This document shows, one piece after another, positions 35,852 through 48,063 of a stretch of DNA of 64,000 nt. Under the pieces are notes generated by a model that was given only the letters and a program-made list of their open reading frames with translations, did no database searches and had not been told where the DNA came from. Positions within the stretch are counted from its first letter, which is position 1. Every line of letters starts with the position of its first letter. Made by a program: the position numbers and the translations under genes. This DNA is from Cryptomeria japonica (Eukaryota > Streptophyta > Pinopsida > Cupressales > Cupressaceae), in assembly GCF_030272615.1 (NCBI RefSeq), contig NC_081408.1:406049389-406113388 (forward strand), written 5' to 3'.

Positions 35852-36224
35852 TGATGTTAGGGGTCAATAACACATGTTAGTTTGTAGTTGGGATGGGTGT
35901 TTATGTTTATGTTTATGTTTATGTTTATGTTTATGTTTATGTTTATGTCCCCGAGAGGTGTCCGTGGGGTAGTTGGTAGTTAGTGACGGTTGGCAACTTG
36001 GCCAACTGTCGAGTCTATATATGATTCAGATGGAACCTCGGCAAGGATGGTATTGTACTGGCATATTCTTGAGAATTCAATAAAGATATCATTCTTCTGG
36101 TATAGTTGTTTGTTATTGTTACTTATGCTTTGATATATGAATGTTCTATTACTTGAATAGTTGGTACGTGTGGGAAATCCTTGTTTATCCATGAGTTTAC
36201 CAACCTCACATTAAGGACTAAACA
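35852..36224 (+). repeat. Right (3') LTR of the composite
   Basis: Starts TGATGTTAGGGGTCAATAAC, ends CATTAAGGACTAAACA, followed by GTTCA. It contains an expanded run of the hexamer TTTATG (about 35903-35948). Confidence 0.92.
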
Positions 36225-37736
36225 GTTCAGTTCGTGGATTCAGGCAAAAAAAATTTGGGGGTTGGGTTCATTTTGGGTTCATCCATATAAAAACATATAA
36301 AAATAAAATATATATACAAAAACATATGGAAAATATATTTGTAGTAGTAATTAACTTCAAAATACACACTATACTAATAGTCACATAACATAGCAAAATA
36401 CATCACTATATTAATAGTCAAATATTAGTCAATCAATTGCCATGATATATATTAAAATTCAAAACTAATTTTGTCAAGTGTCAACAATCAGCCATCACTG
36501 ATCAAATATCATATGGGTCATCAAAAATAACATCATCCTCCTCAGCAGGGCTGGACCCACAAGCTATGGCTGATATCCTACATGAGACCCCGGACCCAAG
36601 ACTTTTCCCCTATGAACTGGTATCCTAGTTATTGTGATTATTTGTTTATATTTTGAATATATGTACATATGTTTGTAATCAGCAAATAATTATATTAGTT
36701 TTATTATTAGTTGGCAAAGTTAGTTCTCCGTTGTAGAGCAATCAGCAGTTGTTGACAGTTGGTAGTCCTCAACAACCATTAGCCTCCTTGTATATAATTT
36801 CATTGTAAACATGATCAGGGGATGGAACATGTGAAAGTTTTTAAACTAATTTTGTAATATCACATGAACGAAGTAAATCGACAAATCCTTGTGTAATAGT
36901 TGTTGTAATTCCTTTATTATTTTTCTGTTGATTATATTGTTTATTCTACAATAATCATTCAAGCAGAACTAGGCACTAAACATTTGGCGTGATTGCCTCT
37001 AAGAATCCTACTAAAATATAAAGCAAGGACGGGAAAATGGCCATATAATGGGACAGCCCATGGAAAAACTTGTACAAGCAAATGAAGAAAGGGAAGACAA
37101 GTTCACACAAGATATACTGAACTTATGGGACATTTCCATCAAAGAGCACATTTGAAGGGAAGCCGTCCAGAGTGAAGTCCCTCGGGACATAATATGGAAC
37201 AACTTACACATCAATGAGGAAAATGATCATCTTTTTCATCAATTACCAAGATTCATTGCACACCACTCCATTATCCTACAAGACCTCCACGGAAAGAACA
37301 AACAAGAACAATGTAGACAACAGATACTAGAATGATATGAGGAAAGGAACCGAAGAGAAGAAGAGGAACATGATTCCAGTCGATGATGCACTCTTGGGAA
37401 TTAATGCCCTTACATCCTAATAAAGACAAGAAAAATATTACAAGCAATGTCATCAGATTTCCACAATCCATTAGTCTATCTGAATAATGCTTCTGGATGC
37501 AAAAATTCCTACACAATCAGATCCAGAAGCATTATTCAGATATTACAAGCAGTCATGAATTAGTAGAGAAAAAAGTTAGAAGGTCCCTACAAATAAAAGA
37601 ACAAAGGGAATGACAGAGAAGATTAGAGGGAATTGTCAAAGACACTGAAGGATTTTTGAAATAAAACCCAAGCCCACCGATGAGAAAAAGCCAAAGTGTC
37701 AGCTGAAGTCATAGTCATGATGAGAGAAAACCCTTC

Positions 37737-39389
37737 ATGACTGAAGAATGCACGAAAGGAGAGTGGAAGGAAATAGCAAGGCATCTACCACTCCCCAATG
37801 AAGTGTACAAAGCTCTCGCCAACCAAGCACAAAAATCATCTGTACCAACATCGAATGAAGAGGAGGCAAAAGGAGAACCTATAGATGAACTAACAAAAAC
37901 ATATGAAAATAATATATGCTGTATTGAAGAACTATTAATTTCAAAAGATCCAAGAATCGGATGGCCTGAGCCTAAAACCCCCAGATGCAATGAGCATAGA
38001 AAAAATCTCTAAGGCAACCCAAGTGTGAGGAACATTGAAAAAAGGACGAGTAGAGGATTCCTATGTGGTTGAGAGTGCAAGAGACACAACGAAACCTATA
38101 AATCAAAACTCTCTACCCAAGTTCTAGTCACAAAGGGTGCATCAGCAAAGAAGGATGGTGACTCCCCCAGCAATTCCAAATATTGAGAGGCAGAAACTTT
38201 TGAAGTTCACAGGGAATGGAATGAAGGATCCGCTATGACATTGCAAAACATGTGAAATGATATGGATTGCAAGCGGCCAAGATGATAGGAATGATAGGAC
38301 TATTGTTAAGAGCATTTCTAGCAACCTTGGGGGCAAGCATTTGACTGATTCATAGAACTTGAGGCAAACTCCACAGCTCCATAGCCTTATGGGACGCATT
38401 GAAAAAAGCATTCGAGGAGGAATTTAAATTGCTTTCAAATGATAACGAAATTGAAATCTACAGTATAAAACAAGGTAAACATGAAAATGTAAGAGCCTAT
38501 AATTGTAGACTCAAAGAACTACTACTGGAACTAGAAAACCAACCTACAACGAACTAATGAAAAGATGGTTCATTAAAGGGTTGATTCCTTCCCTACGAAA
38601 GAAAATGAAAGTTGTACCACAGTCCTTTTAAGCCAATGCATATAATTTGATATGGACATAGAGAGTGAAGATAAAACATCTTCTCAAGGGAAGCGAAAAA
38701 CAAAAGATGACAGGATAGACGATAGTAGTGATAACGAATCAAAGATTGTCCAAGCCTTGAGAAGAGATATGATGAGAATGATGAAGGAATTGAAAGCAGA
38801 AAAGGAAGTTACAAAAGAAAATAAAAGATGGTGATGCATCAAACATAAAATGGAAGGGCATATTAAAACAAAATGTCCAAAGAAGTTATTTTGTGGCATC
38901 TGCCAAGTCATGGGGCATTCTATTAAGGAAAGCCTATTTAACCTAAACAAGAAGCACACAAGTGCTCTTTGCACAAGGGAAACAATCAACCCCACCAAAT
39001 ACACCACCAAAGCCCCAGCACAACAAGAAGAATGCATCCCATGGTGGATACTATAATAGGAGAGGGAACAACAATGGTTTAACAATAGCGGCACAACGAG
39101 TAGAACTCAATACGATGCCAAAGGAAAACCTATGATTCAATGCTGCAAGTGCAATCAATGGGGACAATTCGCTAGAGAATGTCAAAATGACTAGAGAAAG
39201 GGTAGAATGTTGTGCAAGTGGTGTGGACCAAGTGATCATGAAGACACAGAATGTCCAAAGCAGAAAGGCAGCATCAACTTGATAGATGTAGAAGATGAGG
39301 TAATGCTAGCCATCACCCAAGCACAAACGAAGAAGGCTATTTACCTAGACCCTCATACAAAGAAAGAAAAAATTCAAGAAGCAAAGTAG
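37737..39389 (+). pseudogene. gag remnant with zinc knuckles
   Basis: Pieces in several frames: 37737-38012 (GEWKEIARHLPLPN, as in the composite gag), about 38160-38260 (KLLKFTGNGMKDPL and HCKTCEMIW), 38652-38834 (basic/acidic linker), then Cys/His clusters at 38840-38900 (C-I-K-H-K-M-E-G-H), about 39140-39180 (CCKCNQWGQFARECQ) and 39207-39260 (CKWCGPSDHEDTECP). Two or more CCHC-like knuckles at the gag C-terminus bind RNA in this family. Many stops and frameshifts; not functional. Confidence 0.65.
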
Positions 39390-39717
39390 AAGTGGAGCAA
39401 GTCATGGCAAAGGAACAAAGGAGTTCAACTGAAATAACAAATTACCTCCACATGGTTGGATTCTAAGGAAAATAACAAACCTCCTACACAGTATGCCAAG
39501 TGTTGCAAACAACTATACCTATAGGAATGATAGACCTCCTATGGAGTATGCCACAATTGAGAGTGGCAACCACCAACACAATAGGTGATGACCAAAATCA
39601 GAAACAAGAATGTACTTCTTGTCCAGACATGATAATAGAACCACAACCATGTGGGAAGCAAGTTATTGACCCAATGTCATTGACAGTAAAACATGGGGAA
39701 CAATCATTGGGAAAACT

Positions 39718-39927
39718 TTGACAAATACAATTGTAGATAGAGGATCAGATGTAAATGTTCTCCCAGAAGACACATGCAAATGCCTTGGGAAACCAACTCT
39801 TTGGCTACCAACCTTCCAATTGGTAGGAGCAAATCAACACCAAGTTAAACCATTAGGGATACTAATGGCAAAAAAGGTAACGATCATAGCTCAACAATTC
39901 TTGCTAAATTTCATGCTTTTCCCTTAG
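39718..39927 (+). pseudogene. Retropepsin-like protease remnant
   Basis: Reads IVDRGSDVNVLPEDTCKCLG and later LVGANQHQVKPLGIL, the layout of plant Ty3-element aspartic proteases, in which the active site is D-S/T-G. Here the second residue is Arg (D-R-G), so the active site is damaged. It follows the gag remnant in order. The frame ends at 39927 and no RT follows. Confidence 0.6.
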
Positions 39928-40367
39928 AGAAGAATGCTTATGTGCGTTACTAGACAAAAATTATTGCGTTACTAGACAAAAATTATTTATACAAGCTTGT
40001 ATAAGTAATGTTCGACAGAGATAAACAGAAACCTACAAATGATGTTCATGCAAAATTGTTTGACAAAGTGCCAGTGGGAAAAAGATACAAATATCTGGTT
40101 AGCAAACCGGGGGTGTCCTTACAGCAGGTTCATACCCCTCATGAGAAACCCACACTTCACCCTTCAAGATGGTGCCCTCACTCTCCTTCCTAAGTGGACT
40201 TGCTCTTTCAATAGGCAATTGGAGCAAGTGAATCAGCTGTGGCATTTTTCTACATGAGAACTAAGTATATTCCATTCCTTTCCATCTAACATTTGTGCAT
40301 GTATTTTCTTCTTTATACATTTTTAATATGTTTCATTTATTTATGGGTACTTTGTTCCATTGCAATC

Positions 40368-41768
40368 TGCAACGTCCCATTTTTCCGAGTGATCATCCAG
40401 CAGGGTCATCTGGCCTATTTTTATTCCCATAGGCTATGATGAGAGATAATAAGGGAATAAAATTAAATTAATTATTTATAAAGTTGTCACATTAAAATAA
40501 ATCTTAAAAATAACTTTATTTTTTATTGATTTAATTGAAGTGGCTTAAATAAAACATAAATAAATATTGTAAAGTCACTTTATTAAATATAGTATTCTTC
40601 TAGAAGCTTTACGGAGGTTGAATTAGACTATTCTAGAACATTCAGCTAGACCTTTAAAAGGAGATGTTGGCAAGTCATTTGGCATCCATTCTTGACTTGT
40701 TATGCTTCAAAGTTTCTTGAAGAGCTTGTCTTTCCAGGTTCAGCGTGCCCTGGGACAAAAACCCTAGGGTGTTTCGGTTGTTTGGACGAAAAAGCATTCA
40801 GCCTATTCAGTGGATTCATTTCAGAATTCACACTTGAGCTTATTTCAGCAATTTGTGAAGATTTGGAAATTCAAAAAATAATTTCTGCAGGTTGCCTTTT
40901 GGTGAAATTTGTAAAGTCTTCTTTGAAGACAAATTTCAGAGTCGCTCTCTAAGCTAAATTTTCAGAAATAAAGTTGAAAGGCAAATATGGGCATTTGACA
41001 ATTAAATGAAATATTATTATGGCCAATTATTCCAAGCTAGGCGATATAATTATTGGAGATTAATGGGACAGCAAGGTGATATTTGCTGGGCAATTATATT
41101 ACTGATTATTTTATTGAATTTTGTCCCCATCCTCTCATCTTGGCGTACTTCCCATCATACTCTTTGTTGGGCGATTTATATGGAAATATCTCCTAGGTGT
41201 TTGAATAAGACTGTTGGTGTGGGATTTTCCAACAAGATTGAGACGTCATACTATGACATGTCCGCCTCATCTGATGTAGCAAATAAGATACTAATGCTGG
41301 CATGAGTTATTCATCCAGTCTAGGGTCGACTTCATTATTCTGAGCGACTGGTACCAATTCTGAGATGACAGAAATAATATTGAGTGGCAGATACAAGGAC
41401 ATTCCTATCTATGTTGCCGAGTATAGATAAAATCTCCAAGTCACAGGTTTTAGTCTTCTAAGTAGGCCAACTGTCCAGCATCTAATAGGCCGACTGGGGG
41501 GAAATCTTTAAGGCAGCTTCTATCCATGCTGTAGATGATCTGCAATATTGACCAGGTTCAGATTTTCAATAAATAGTGAAATAGGAATTGTTGTAATGTC
41601 AAAACTTTAATTTCTGTGTCCTATTCTTTGTGACAACCATACATGATGAATATAAACTGTTATTACCAGCTATATCATTGAATGAAAAGGCTCAGTTTCA
41701 GTTTATTTACTTGCATTGCTGTTTCTCATGAACAATTAGTGGAAATCTTTATATTTGTATGCATTACA
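40368..41768 (+). mobile_element. Solo LTR of the TGTAATGTCCCC group
   Basis: Starts TGCAACGTCCCATTTTTCC and ends ATGCATTACA at 41768, about 1.4 kb, so the ends are inverted relatives of each other as in the better-defined LTRs here. Contains TTTAAAAGGAG near 40655. Flanks CAATC and CATCA do not match well. No coding region; the apparent frames at 40692-41305 are non-conserved. Confidence 0.6.
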
Positions 41769-44013
41769 CATCAAACCAGAAACACACAATATCATACCTA
41801 AAATCTGTAACTTCTAACCAGCATGTACGCAAATGATTTGTCCTAGTTTCTATCAACTGAATTAGGGGAAGTGAAAAAAATTTGGTATATTCAGTACATT
41901 AGGTTTATATAGTATTTATTATGCTATTTCATCCACCCAATCATTCCATTTCATTGTAATTTAATTTGATTTTGCTGATTTTCTCATACATTTCTTAAGC
42001 TTTTATAGTCCATAGCTATTTTGGCCTTCATGGTTTTTACTCCAATTGTCTAACTATAATGAGCACTCATGGTTTGTACAGAATCAATTAGGAACTCATT
42101 GCTTTTACCAAAACAACTAGCTACTATAGGCCCTCATTGGTTTTACTCTAATCATCCAAAACATATAGGCATGTTTAGGTTGTACCCAACCACCTATCTA
42201 TCCTGGGCATTCATGGATTTCATTCTAGTCACTGAACGATCACAAGAAATCATGAGGTATCCAGTCATTCACCTGTCAAGTATTCACAAGTTTTATTAAT
42301 CATCCATTTATGCCAGTTATAGATGAAATCTCTCGTTAAACTCTTCTGCTGTAAGTCTAATGGAGGTGATCAACACTATTAAAGAACTCGGAAAATAGTC
42401 AAAAAGATTAGTATGCATTCAAACACTAAAACTGAGCCAGCTACGATGTCAAACCCAAGGTCAAATATGATCGACACGGCTGATGAACTGGTATTTCTGT
42501 CCTCTTCTCCTCAATTTCTGTCATAAGAGCTTAGAATTTCAATGTATTGGTGAAACTGGGTCATTAATTGACCCATAAAGAGTAATTAACATAATTCAAA
42601 AACAGCTAATGCATTCCATTGGACCTAGTAATGGTGAGACAAAAAAAAATTAAGATATTTTCTTAGAGTTCAGTCAAGAGAGAATTGCAGTTCTAACTCG
42701 ATTTGACTCAACTTGAATTTGTGGTACCATCCTACCAAATATGGTTATAACAAGCACAACTGACTGTCATAAATGATTAAAAAATTATTGGATGACGTCA
42801 AGTTCATGCAATTGTGTTCTGAATTGAAAGATGAGTGTTTCATGATTCATCTGGTCTCTATGAGGGTCAACTTCATGATTAATCAAAAGATTTTCCATGC
42901 TGTTACACCCATTATGCCCTAGGAACATATTCATTTTTCTTATATACAGGTAAAGCAACTTGGAAGCATAAAGGTCAAGTTGCAGTTTTAACCTAATTTG
43001 ACTTGACTTGCAGTTTTAATTTTTCTTAGAGTTCAGTCTAGAAAGAATTGCAGTTTTAACCCAATTTGACTTGACTTGAATTTGTGGGAACATCCTACCA
43101 AATATGCTTAAAACAAGTGCAAGTGAATATGTCATAAATGATTAGAAAATGATTGGATGATGTCAAGTTCATGCAATTGAGTTCTGCCTTAGAAGATGAG
43201 TGTTTCATGATTCATCTGGTCTCTATGAGGGACAACTTCATGATTAATCAAAAGATTTTTCCAGACTGTAACACCCATTATGCCCTAGGAACATATTTAT
43301 TTTTCTTAAATAGAGGTAAAGTGACTTGGAATCATAAAGATCAATTGCATGTGCCATAGGCTTATTGTAGGAGTAAAGTCACATGTGAGCCATTGTTAGC
43401 TTTGAAACCAACCACAAGGAACACACTTGACACCAACTTTAGGAGTTAAGCTTATCCAGAATGTCTATAACTTTACAATGTTCCAAACTCTCTCTATCAA
43501 GATGGTTCAGTAATCATTCCAAGTTAACCACTTTCTCAACCACCTCTACTTCTTAGGATTGCATTGCATCAATTATCCCAGTTTTTTTTAATCCTTTTTT
43601 GTGCTCTTATATTGTAACTTTTTCCCTTCATCTCTTTCAGTGTTGGAACTATTTTTGAGTGTCACATGAAATTATCATTGGTTGTACTTCTAAGTCCAGC
43701 TGACCTAGTTCAGTCACTCATGGATAATAACATAATTTGAATTTATTTCTTCTTTCTTTCTGTAATGTGTACTTCTCAACAGTGCAGTGTTCAAATACAG
43801 ATATGCAGTTGCTCACTAAATGTAATTTTCAAGTCTAGGGAACAGAGAGATATTAACATATATTTGCAAAAAACTATTATCTGAATTTACAATGAAGACT
43901 TTCATAGTAGTATGTTCCTCTCTTCATGGAAAGTCGGCAATAATGAGGCATCACATCATCAATACAGAGAAAAATTAGCAAACACAATGCAGCAGAAAAT
44001 TTTAGATACATAC
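41769..44013. other. Intron sequence left of the PAS1-like exon
   Basis: No coding signal except the duplicated block at 42661-43355. Confidence 0.45.
42661..43355 (+). repeat. Diverged 363-bp tandem duplication
   Basis: 42661-43023 (TCTTAGAGTTCAGTCAAGAG ...) and 43024-43355 (TCTTAGAGTTCAGTCTAGAA ...) align along their length, including GTTTCATGATTCATCTGGTC and CACCCATTATGCCCTAGGAA. Scattered substitutions make it clearly older than the duplication at 8363. Confidence 0.88.
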
Positions 44014-44136
44014 CTTGACCTTAAAGAAGTCTAGTAGTTCAATCTCAAAAAGAAGCTCTTCACTCACTGGATAGTTTTCAGGAACTTCAACTGGACAATT
44101 CTCATCCCCATAGTGCAGCTCTGACTTTATTCTTAA
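44014..44136 (-). CDS. PAS1: PASTICCINO1-like FKBP exon (first of three seen)
   Basis: A 123-nt exon on the minus strand gives 41 codons without a stop. It is preceded by a pyrimidine-rich tract and TTGGCAG and followed by the donor GTATGT. The peptide contains PVEVPENYP and ends ELLFEIELLDFFKVK, the pattern of the end of the first FKBP-type domain of plant PASTICCINO1 (FKBP72), a multi-FKBP, TPR-containing immunophilin known for roles in very-long-chain fatty acid elongation and cell division control. It ends in phase 0 and joins the 33-nt exon at 20846-20878 in frame. The exon sits in otherwise non-coding, transposon-rich DNA. Preceding exons were not found to the right. The family assignment is by recognition, not by a search; another FKBP-TPR protein is possible. 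Confidence 0.78.
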
Positions 44137-46252
44137 CTGCCAACAGAAACAAACATCTATATAGATCTGTTCAAGAAAATTTATTGTGCTAAAACTAACT
44201 CTGTTGAATATTTGATACTGTGTAAAAAAATTATAACATATTTCAATTGTGTATAGAAAAATATTTTATTTCTCCATTGCTAAAATTTTTAATTTATATT
44301 CAAAAAAGCACAAACACACAAGCCTCCCAGCTGAAGCAATAGACCTATTAAGCATTCCTTCCAAAGCCAGCACTGTCAAGGTCAATGGGATAATGTCCTG
44401 CAGTTCTAAATCAGACTGTAAAAGGTCCAAAAAAACTAAGTTTACCCCTGCAAAACAACGCCAGAATGCATAAGATACCACCAAGAGGTCACCATATTGC
44501 TCACAAATCATCCAACACCACTGTGCACCTTCAAATTGGTGTATAAAGAAAGATATCAGGTCTCTGAGGGCCCTCCGTCGTACCCAGCAAGTATTGGCAT
44601 TGAATTAAATGATCGGCCAGTTATTTAACCCTCATAAAACCCACCAAACTTCAAGTCTCCACCAAACTATTTGATCAGCACTTCCAAAAAGCCTTCAACC
44701 ACAGGGAATAAACCAAACCAAAGTCTGAAATAATTTTCAGTCAAACACACTGTTGTAGGTCATTGAAAACAACAGGGCAGCACCTTCAATAAATCCCAAC
44801 TTCATATTAATAATTATATCATCTGATCATCATGAAAACCTCCAGAAAATGCCCACAAGGTCAAGGCAACGCCTTTAATAAAGGAAATAAACCTGCAAAC
44901 CCAGCGCTAGACATCTAAAACCCTCACACCATGCTGAAATTGCTCCTCTACAGCCTGTTGTAGCTATTTGATCCTTCTAATAAATTATGGTAGCTGCAAA
45001 TCACTTGGAAATTCGACACAAACATGTCACCCAGCACCAACAAATCACTTGCAACAATTTTCAGCGCTGCGAATCTTGTAACCACACTTCCCGATGCATA
45101 TAAAGTTGGTACAGCCCTGCTAGGGCACATGGAAATCCTTCAGCTTTGAATGACTAGCAAACACAACACAAATGCAATGTCATTTCTCCATAAAATCTTT
45201 GCAAAACAATCACCAAAACATCTACAATCAAAATACCACGAAAATCTTCATTTACTTTGAAGCCTTGAACTGTGACTTGTGAAAAACCAAGGTGATTCTT
45301 GTGTGGAATCACTCTACTAGATATAGAGGATCTTTCACCACCAAAACTATTGATCTTTAATGAAAATGTTCATCCTCAATCAAACCTTGGAAGAACTTCT
45401 TTGTTCATCCCAACAACACCCTCTTATGTGCACTTCTCCGAATAATCCAAATAAGAACCCAAATCCTCCTTATATAAAGTTGGAGAAAAAAAAGAGCAAT
45501 TTAAAATTCCAAATAATTCCTTTCCCTCTAAAGGCCATTTAAAATATAAAATTTACTTATGTTCAAGTCCCCTTTTCCCCTACGTGTCCACTTGAGGGGG
45601 CATAACGTCACTTTATTAGAATTAAAACACTAAAGTGAATAACATAACATCAACATTATTACTTTAGTGTGATAATTAAAATAACCCTGACCACATTGTG
45701 GAAAGCACTGCTAAGGCACCGGAAACTGAAATTGATCACACCAAGAAGAAACTGATGCTGAAGAATGATGTTGGATGCCAAAACGGGCATTTACTAAAAT
45801 TTGCAATGTCCTTCAAGAACTGTGAAGAAACATAGAAGGTCAAAAATGCTACAAAAAGCATTATTGAAAACCTGTATACAACTGAGCTCCAAACCACCAC
45901 AGGATACCATGAGAAAACCTAAACAGAGCTCCAAGAAAATTGGAGTTCTCCCAACTCACCTAGAAACTTACGAGAAACCGTAGAAACTGACCAATGCTCA
46001 CAAAACAACATGGTGTAAAAATAGGGACAGTACATTGCAAACCCCACTTAAACCCATTTTATTTGGATTAGTTGGCATCGGCTAACTCATGGCTTTCAAG
46101 TCCCACTACCACATGGTATCATCTCACAACACTAATAAGAAGAGGCAAAACAAAATGATAAGTACAAAGTGGTGGAGGAGCTCATTCTCTACAAAGATAG
46201 AATATATGTCACCTCAAGATCAAAAATGAAAGAAAAGATTATGAGGGCATAC
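44137..46252. other. Non-coding sequence right of the PAS1-like exon
   Basis: No gene seen. TAGGGACAGTACA at 46022-46034 resembles an LTR terminus of the TGTAATGTCCC group, so part of this is probably LTR debris. Confidence 0.35.
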
Positions 46253-48063
46253 TGTAATGTCCCCTTATGTAAATTCTTAGGAATTAGGGACTATCAACTC
46301 ACAAAATCAATTGCAAGAGACTTCTTTCTATAAAAACCCAATTGCAAGAGACTTCTTTCCAATCAGACTCTAAAAATCCATTATAAAACATATATTGACG
46401 ATAATTGATACCACTTAGTATAAAAATGATATATTATGATCTGCTTATAAAAGTTTATCCTTAGGATATACAATCAATACCACTTATAATATGATGATCT
46501 TGATCACTATATGATATACCACTTGTAAATGAATATCTTTTGTTAATCTTAATCACTGTATGTTAATCAAGAATTCAGATCTGCAATAAGGTGGATAATC
46601 GTTGCTATCTCTGATATAGACTATGGGGATTATGCAATGATGATCTCTTGCTAAATTCTGATCTGCACTTATGGAGTTAACTCTGCTATTTCTTATATAC
46701 CAATGTGAATCGTGCTATAAGTCTCCTTCCAAATGCTTGTCACTGTTTCTGATATATCGATGTGAGATATGCTATAAGTCTTTTCAGTATTGCTTATAGC
46801 CGTTCCTGATATGGCAATATGAAATATGCTTCTTAAGTCTGTTTTCTATTTCTTATAGCAATGATATAACTTGCTGTTTCTGATCTAGACTTTATTATGC
46901 AAAGATCTTCAATATCACTTATAGCGATAAAGTAATTGCTGTTTCTGATTTGGCCTTAGAAGTCTGCAATGTATGGTGTTGTTCCTGATTGATAGCCTTA
47001 AATCTATGCCCCTGATTTTGTGCCAATAAGGCAACTGCTCCAAGAGAGAGACCCAAATATAAATAAAAAGAAGTAAATAAGAATGATTCGATGATTTGAA
47101 ATGATGTTTCAATCTCACTTTAATAAGTCATGAAGGGCTATGAATGTGGTTGCAACTCTTTATCGCATTATTCAACGTTGGACATCTTCATGGTACTCAC
47201 ACCTCTTGGTCCTTAGTTGATTCATCGCTTGACATAATAAGTATTATGATTGTTTGTTCTTAATGAACAGTTCGCTGCCTTATGTAATTGGTCAATTATG
47301 TTAAGCATGCCACCTTAACTACTTTCGTTAATCACTGCTTGTTTTATCTTGTTGTTTATAATTAATATAAACAATGTTGTACTCTCCAATATTTAAACGC
47401 TGCCTCAATACTTATTCGCAAGTCTTCATAACAAAGTCATCATTCTTAGAAATAGATCACCATGCTTAAAAATAAAGTCTCCATTCTTCATACCATCCGC
47501 TGCTTGCACAGATATTATAGTCGATGCTCCTTAAATATATTTATTGATATCTTTGACTATTAATCACTACATATTAAACTTAGCCACTGCTTTATTACAT
47601 CATTATTTTTAATAAAGATCGCTTCTGCTTCTTTTGTATTTGCTTTACTGTGCACCATATAGACTTCTTGATTATCACGAGTCTTTCACAATAGCTGCAT
47701 GATGGAGTATTCACCTAGCATTGCTTCTGTCTTTTCTTCTTGCCAGCATACATTGCAATCTAGATTACATATGTTGCAAATCATCATAAAGTCAACAACC
47801 ATGTTTTCTTTCAATATATTTTGAATGCTGCTTTGTTTCTTAATCACCATTAATCTCATTTCCTTTGAATCAATTTGCTGTCTTAACTAATCATTCTCTA
47901 TGATATTACTATTATTCGCTGCATTATTAAACTTATCACTGCCCATCCCTGTTTTGTAGTAGCTTATCCGTGTATTGTATCATCTATAAAGATAATACAA
48001 GGAGCTTTCTCAAGTTGACAATGAAGTCTGATTTTGTTTTAGAATTTAGATGGGGACATCACA
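46253..48063 (+). mobile_element. Probable solo LTR (1.8 kb)
   Basis: Starts TGTAATGTCCCCTTATG and ends ATGGGGACATCACA, so its ends are 12-bp inverted repeats with one mismatch, as in other LTRs of this group. The inside is non-coding and rich in loose repeats such as TTGCTGTTTCTGAT and CTTATAGC (46560-46990). Flanks CATAC and GATCT do not match, so the right boundary or solo status is uncertain. Confidence 0.55.

Larger units (their letters stand above)
28865..36224. mobile_element. Inverted composite LTR retroelement, GTTCA target duplication
   Basis: The left end is a reverse-oriented LTR (starts TGTTTAGTCCTTAATG), the right end a forward LTR (ends CATTAAGGACTAAACA), so both outer ends are the U5 end of the same LTR. 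GTTCA flanks both sides (28860-28864 and 36225-36229). Order: reverse LTR (28865-33444, split by hAT-3), reverse 3' internal sequence (33445-34053), forward LTR lacking its first ~55 bases (34054-34353), primer site, short gag region, polypurine tract, forward LTR (35852-36224). No protease or polymerase genes are present. Confidence 0.8.
28829..36622. mobile_element. hAT-like remnant split by the composite element
   Basis: The left arm (28829-28864, TTCTAGTTCGGGCTTGGG) and right arm (36230-36622, starting GTTCGTGGATTCAGGC and AAAAAAAATTTGGG, ending GAACTGGTA) together resemble the 5' part and end of the MITE at 23310-23964. The composite LTR element at 28865-36224 lies between them. Probably an old hAT-family derivative that was the insertion target. 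Confidence 0.5.
36640..40260 (+). mobile_element. Decayed Ty3-type element with gag and protease only
   Basis: An LTR-like end (CACTAAACA, to 36982) is followed by the primer site TGGCGTGATTGCC at 36985-36997. A degenerate gag-protease region with many stops runs to about 39930. RT, RNase H and integrase were not found and no 3' LTR was recognised, so it is truncated. Its gag is related to that of the composite element next to it. Confidence 0.65.

Noticed and set aside
40692-41305. Two open frames (86 and 99 codons)
   Set aside because: They fall in the solo LTR and have no counterpart in related LTRs.
44266-44511. Further PAS1-like exon to the right of 44136
   Set aside because: The reading LTLTVLALEGMLNRS has a superficially FKBP-like look but lacks splice sites and the expected residues.
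46022-46034. TAGGGACAGTACA as the end of another LTR
   Set aside because: Resembles the terminal motif of the TGTAATGTCCC group, but no partner end could be located on either side.
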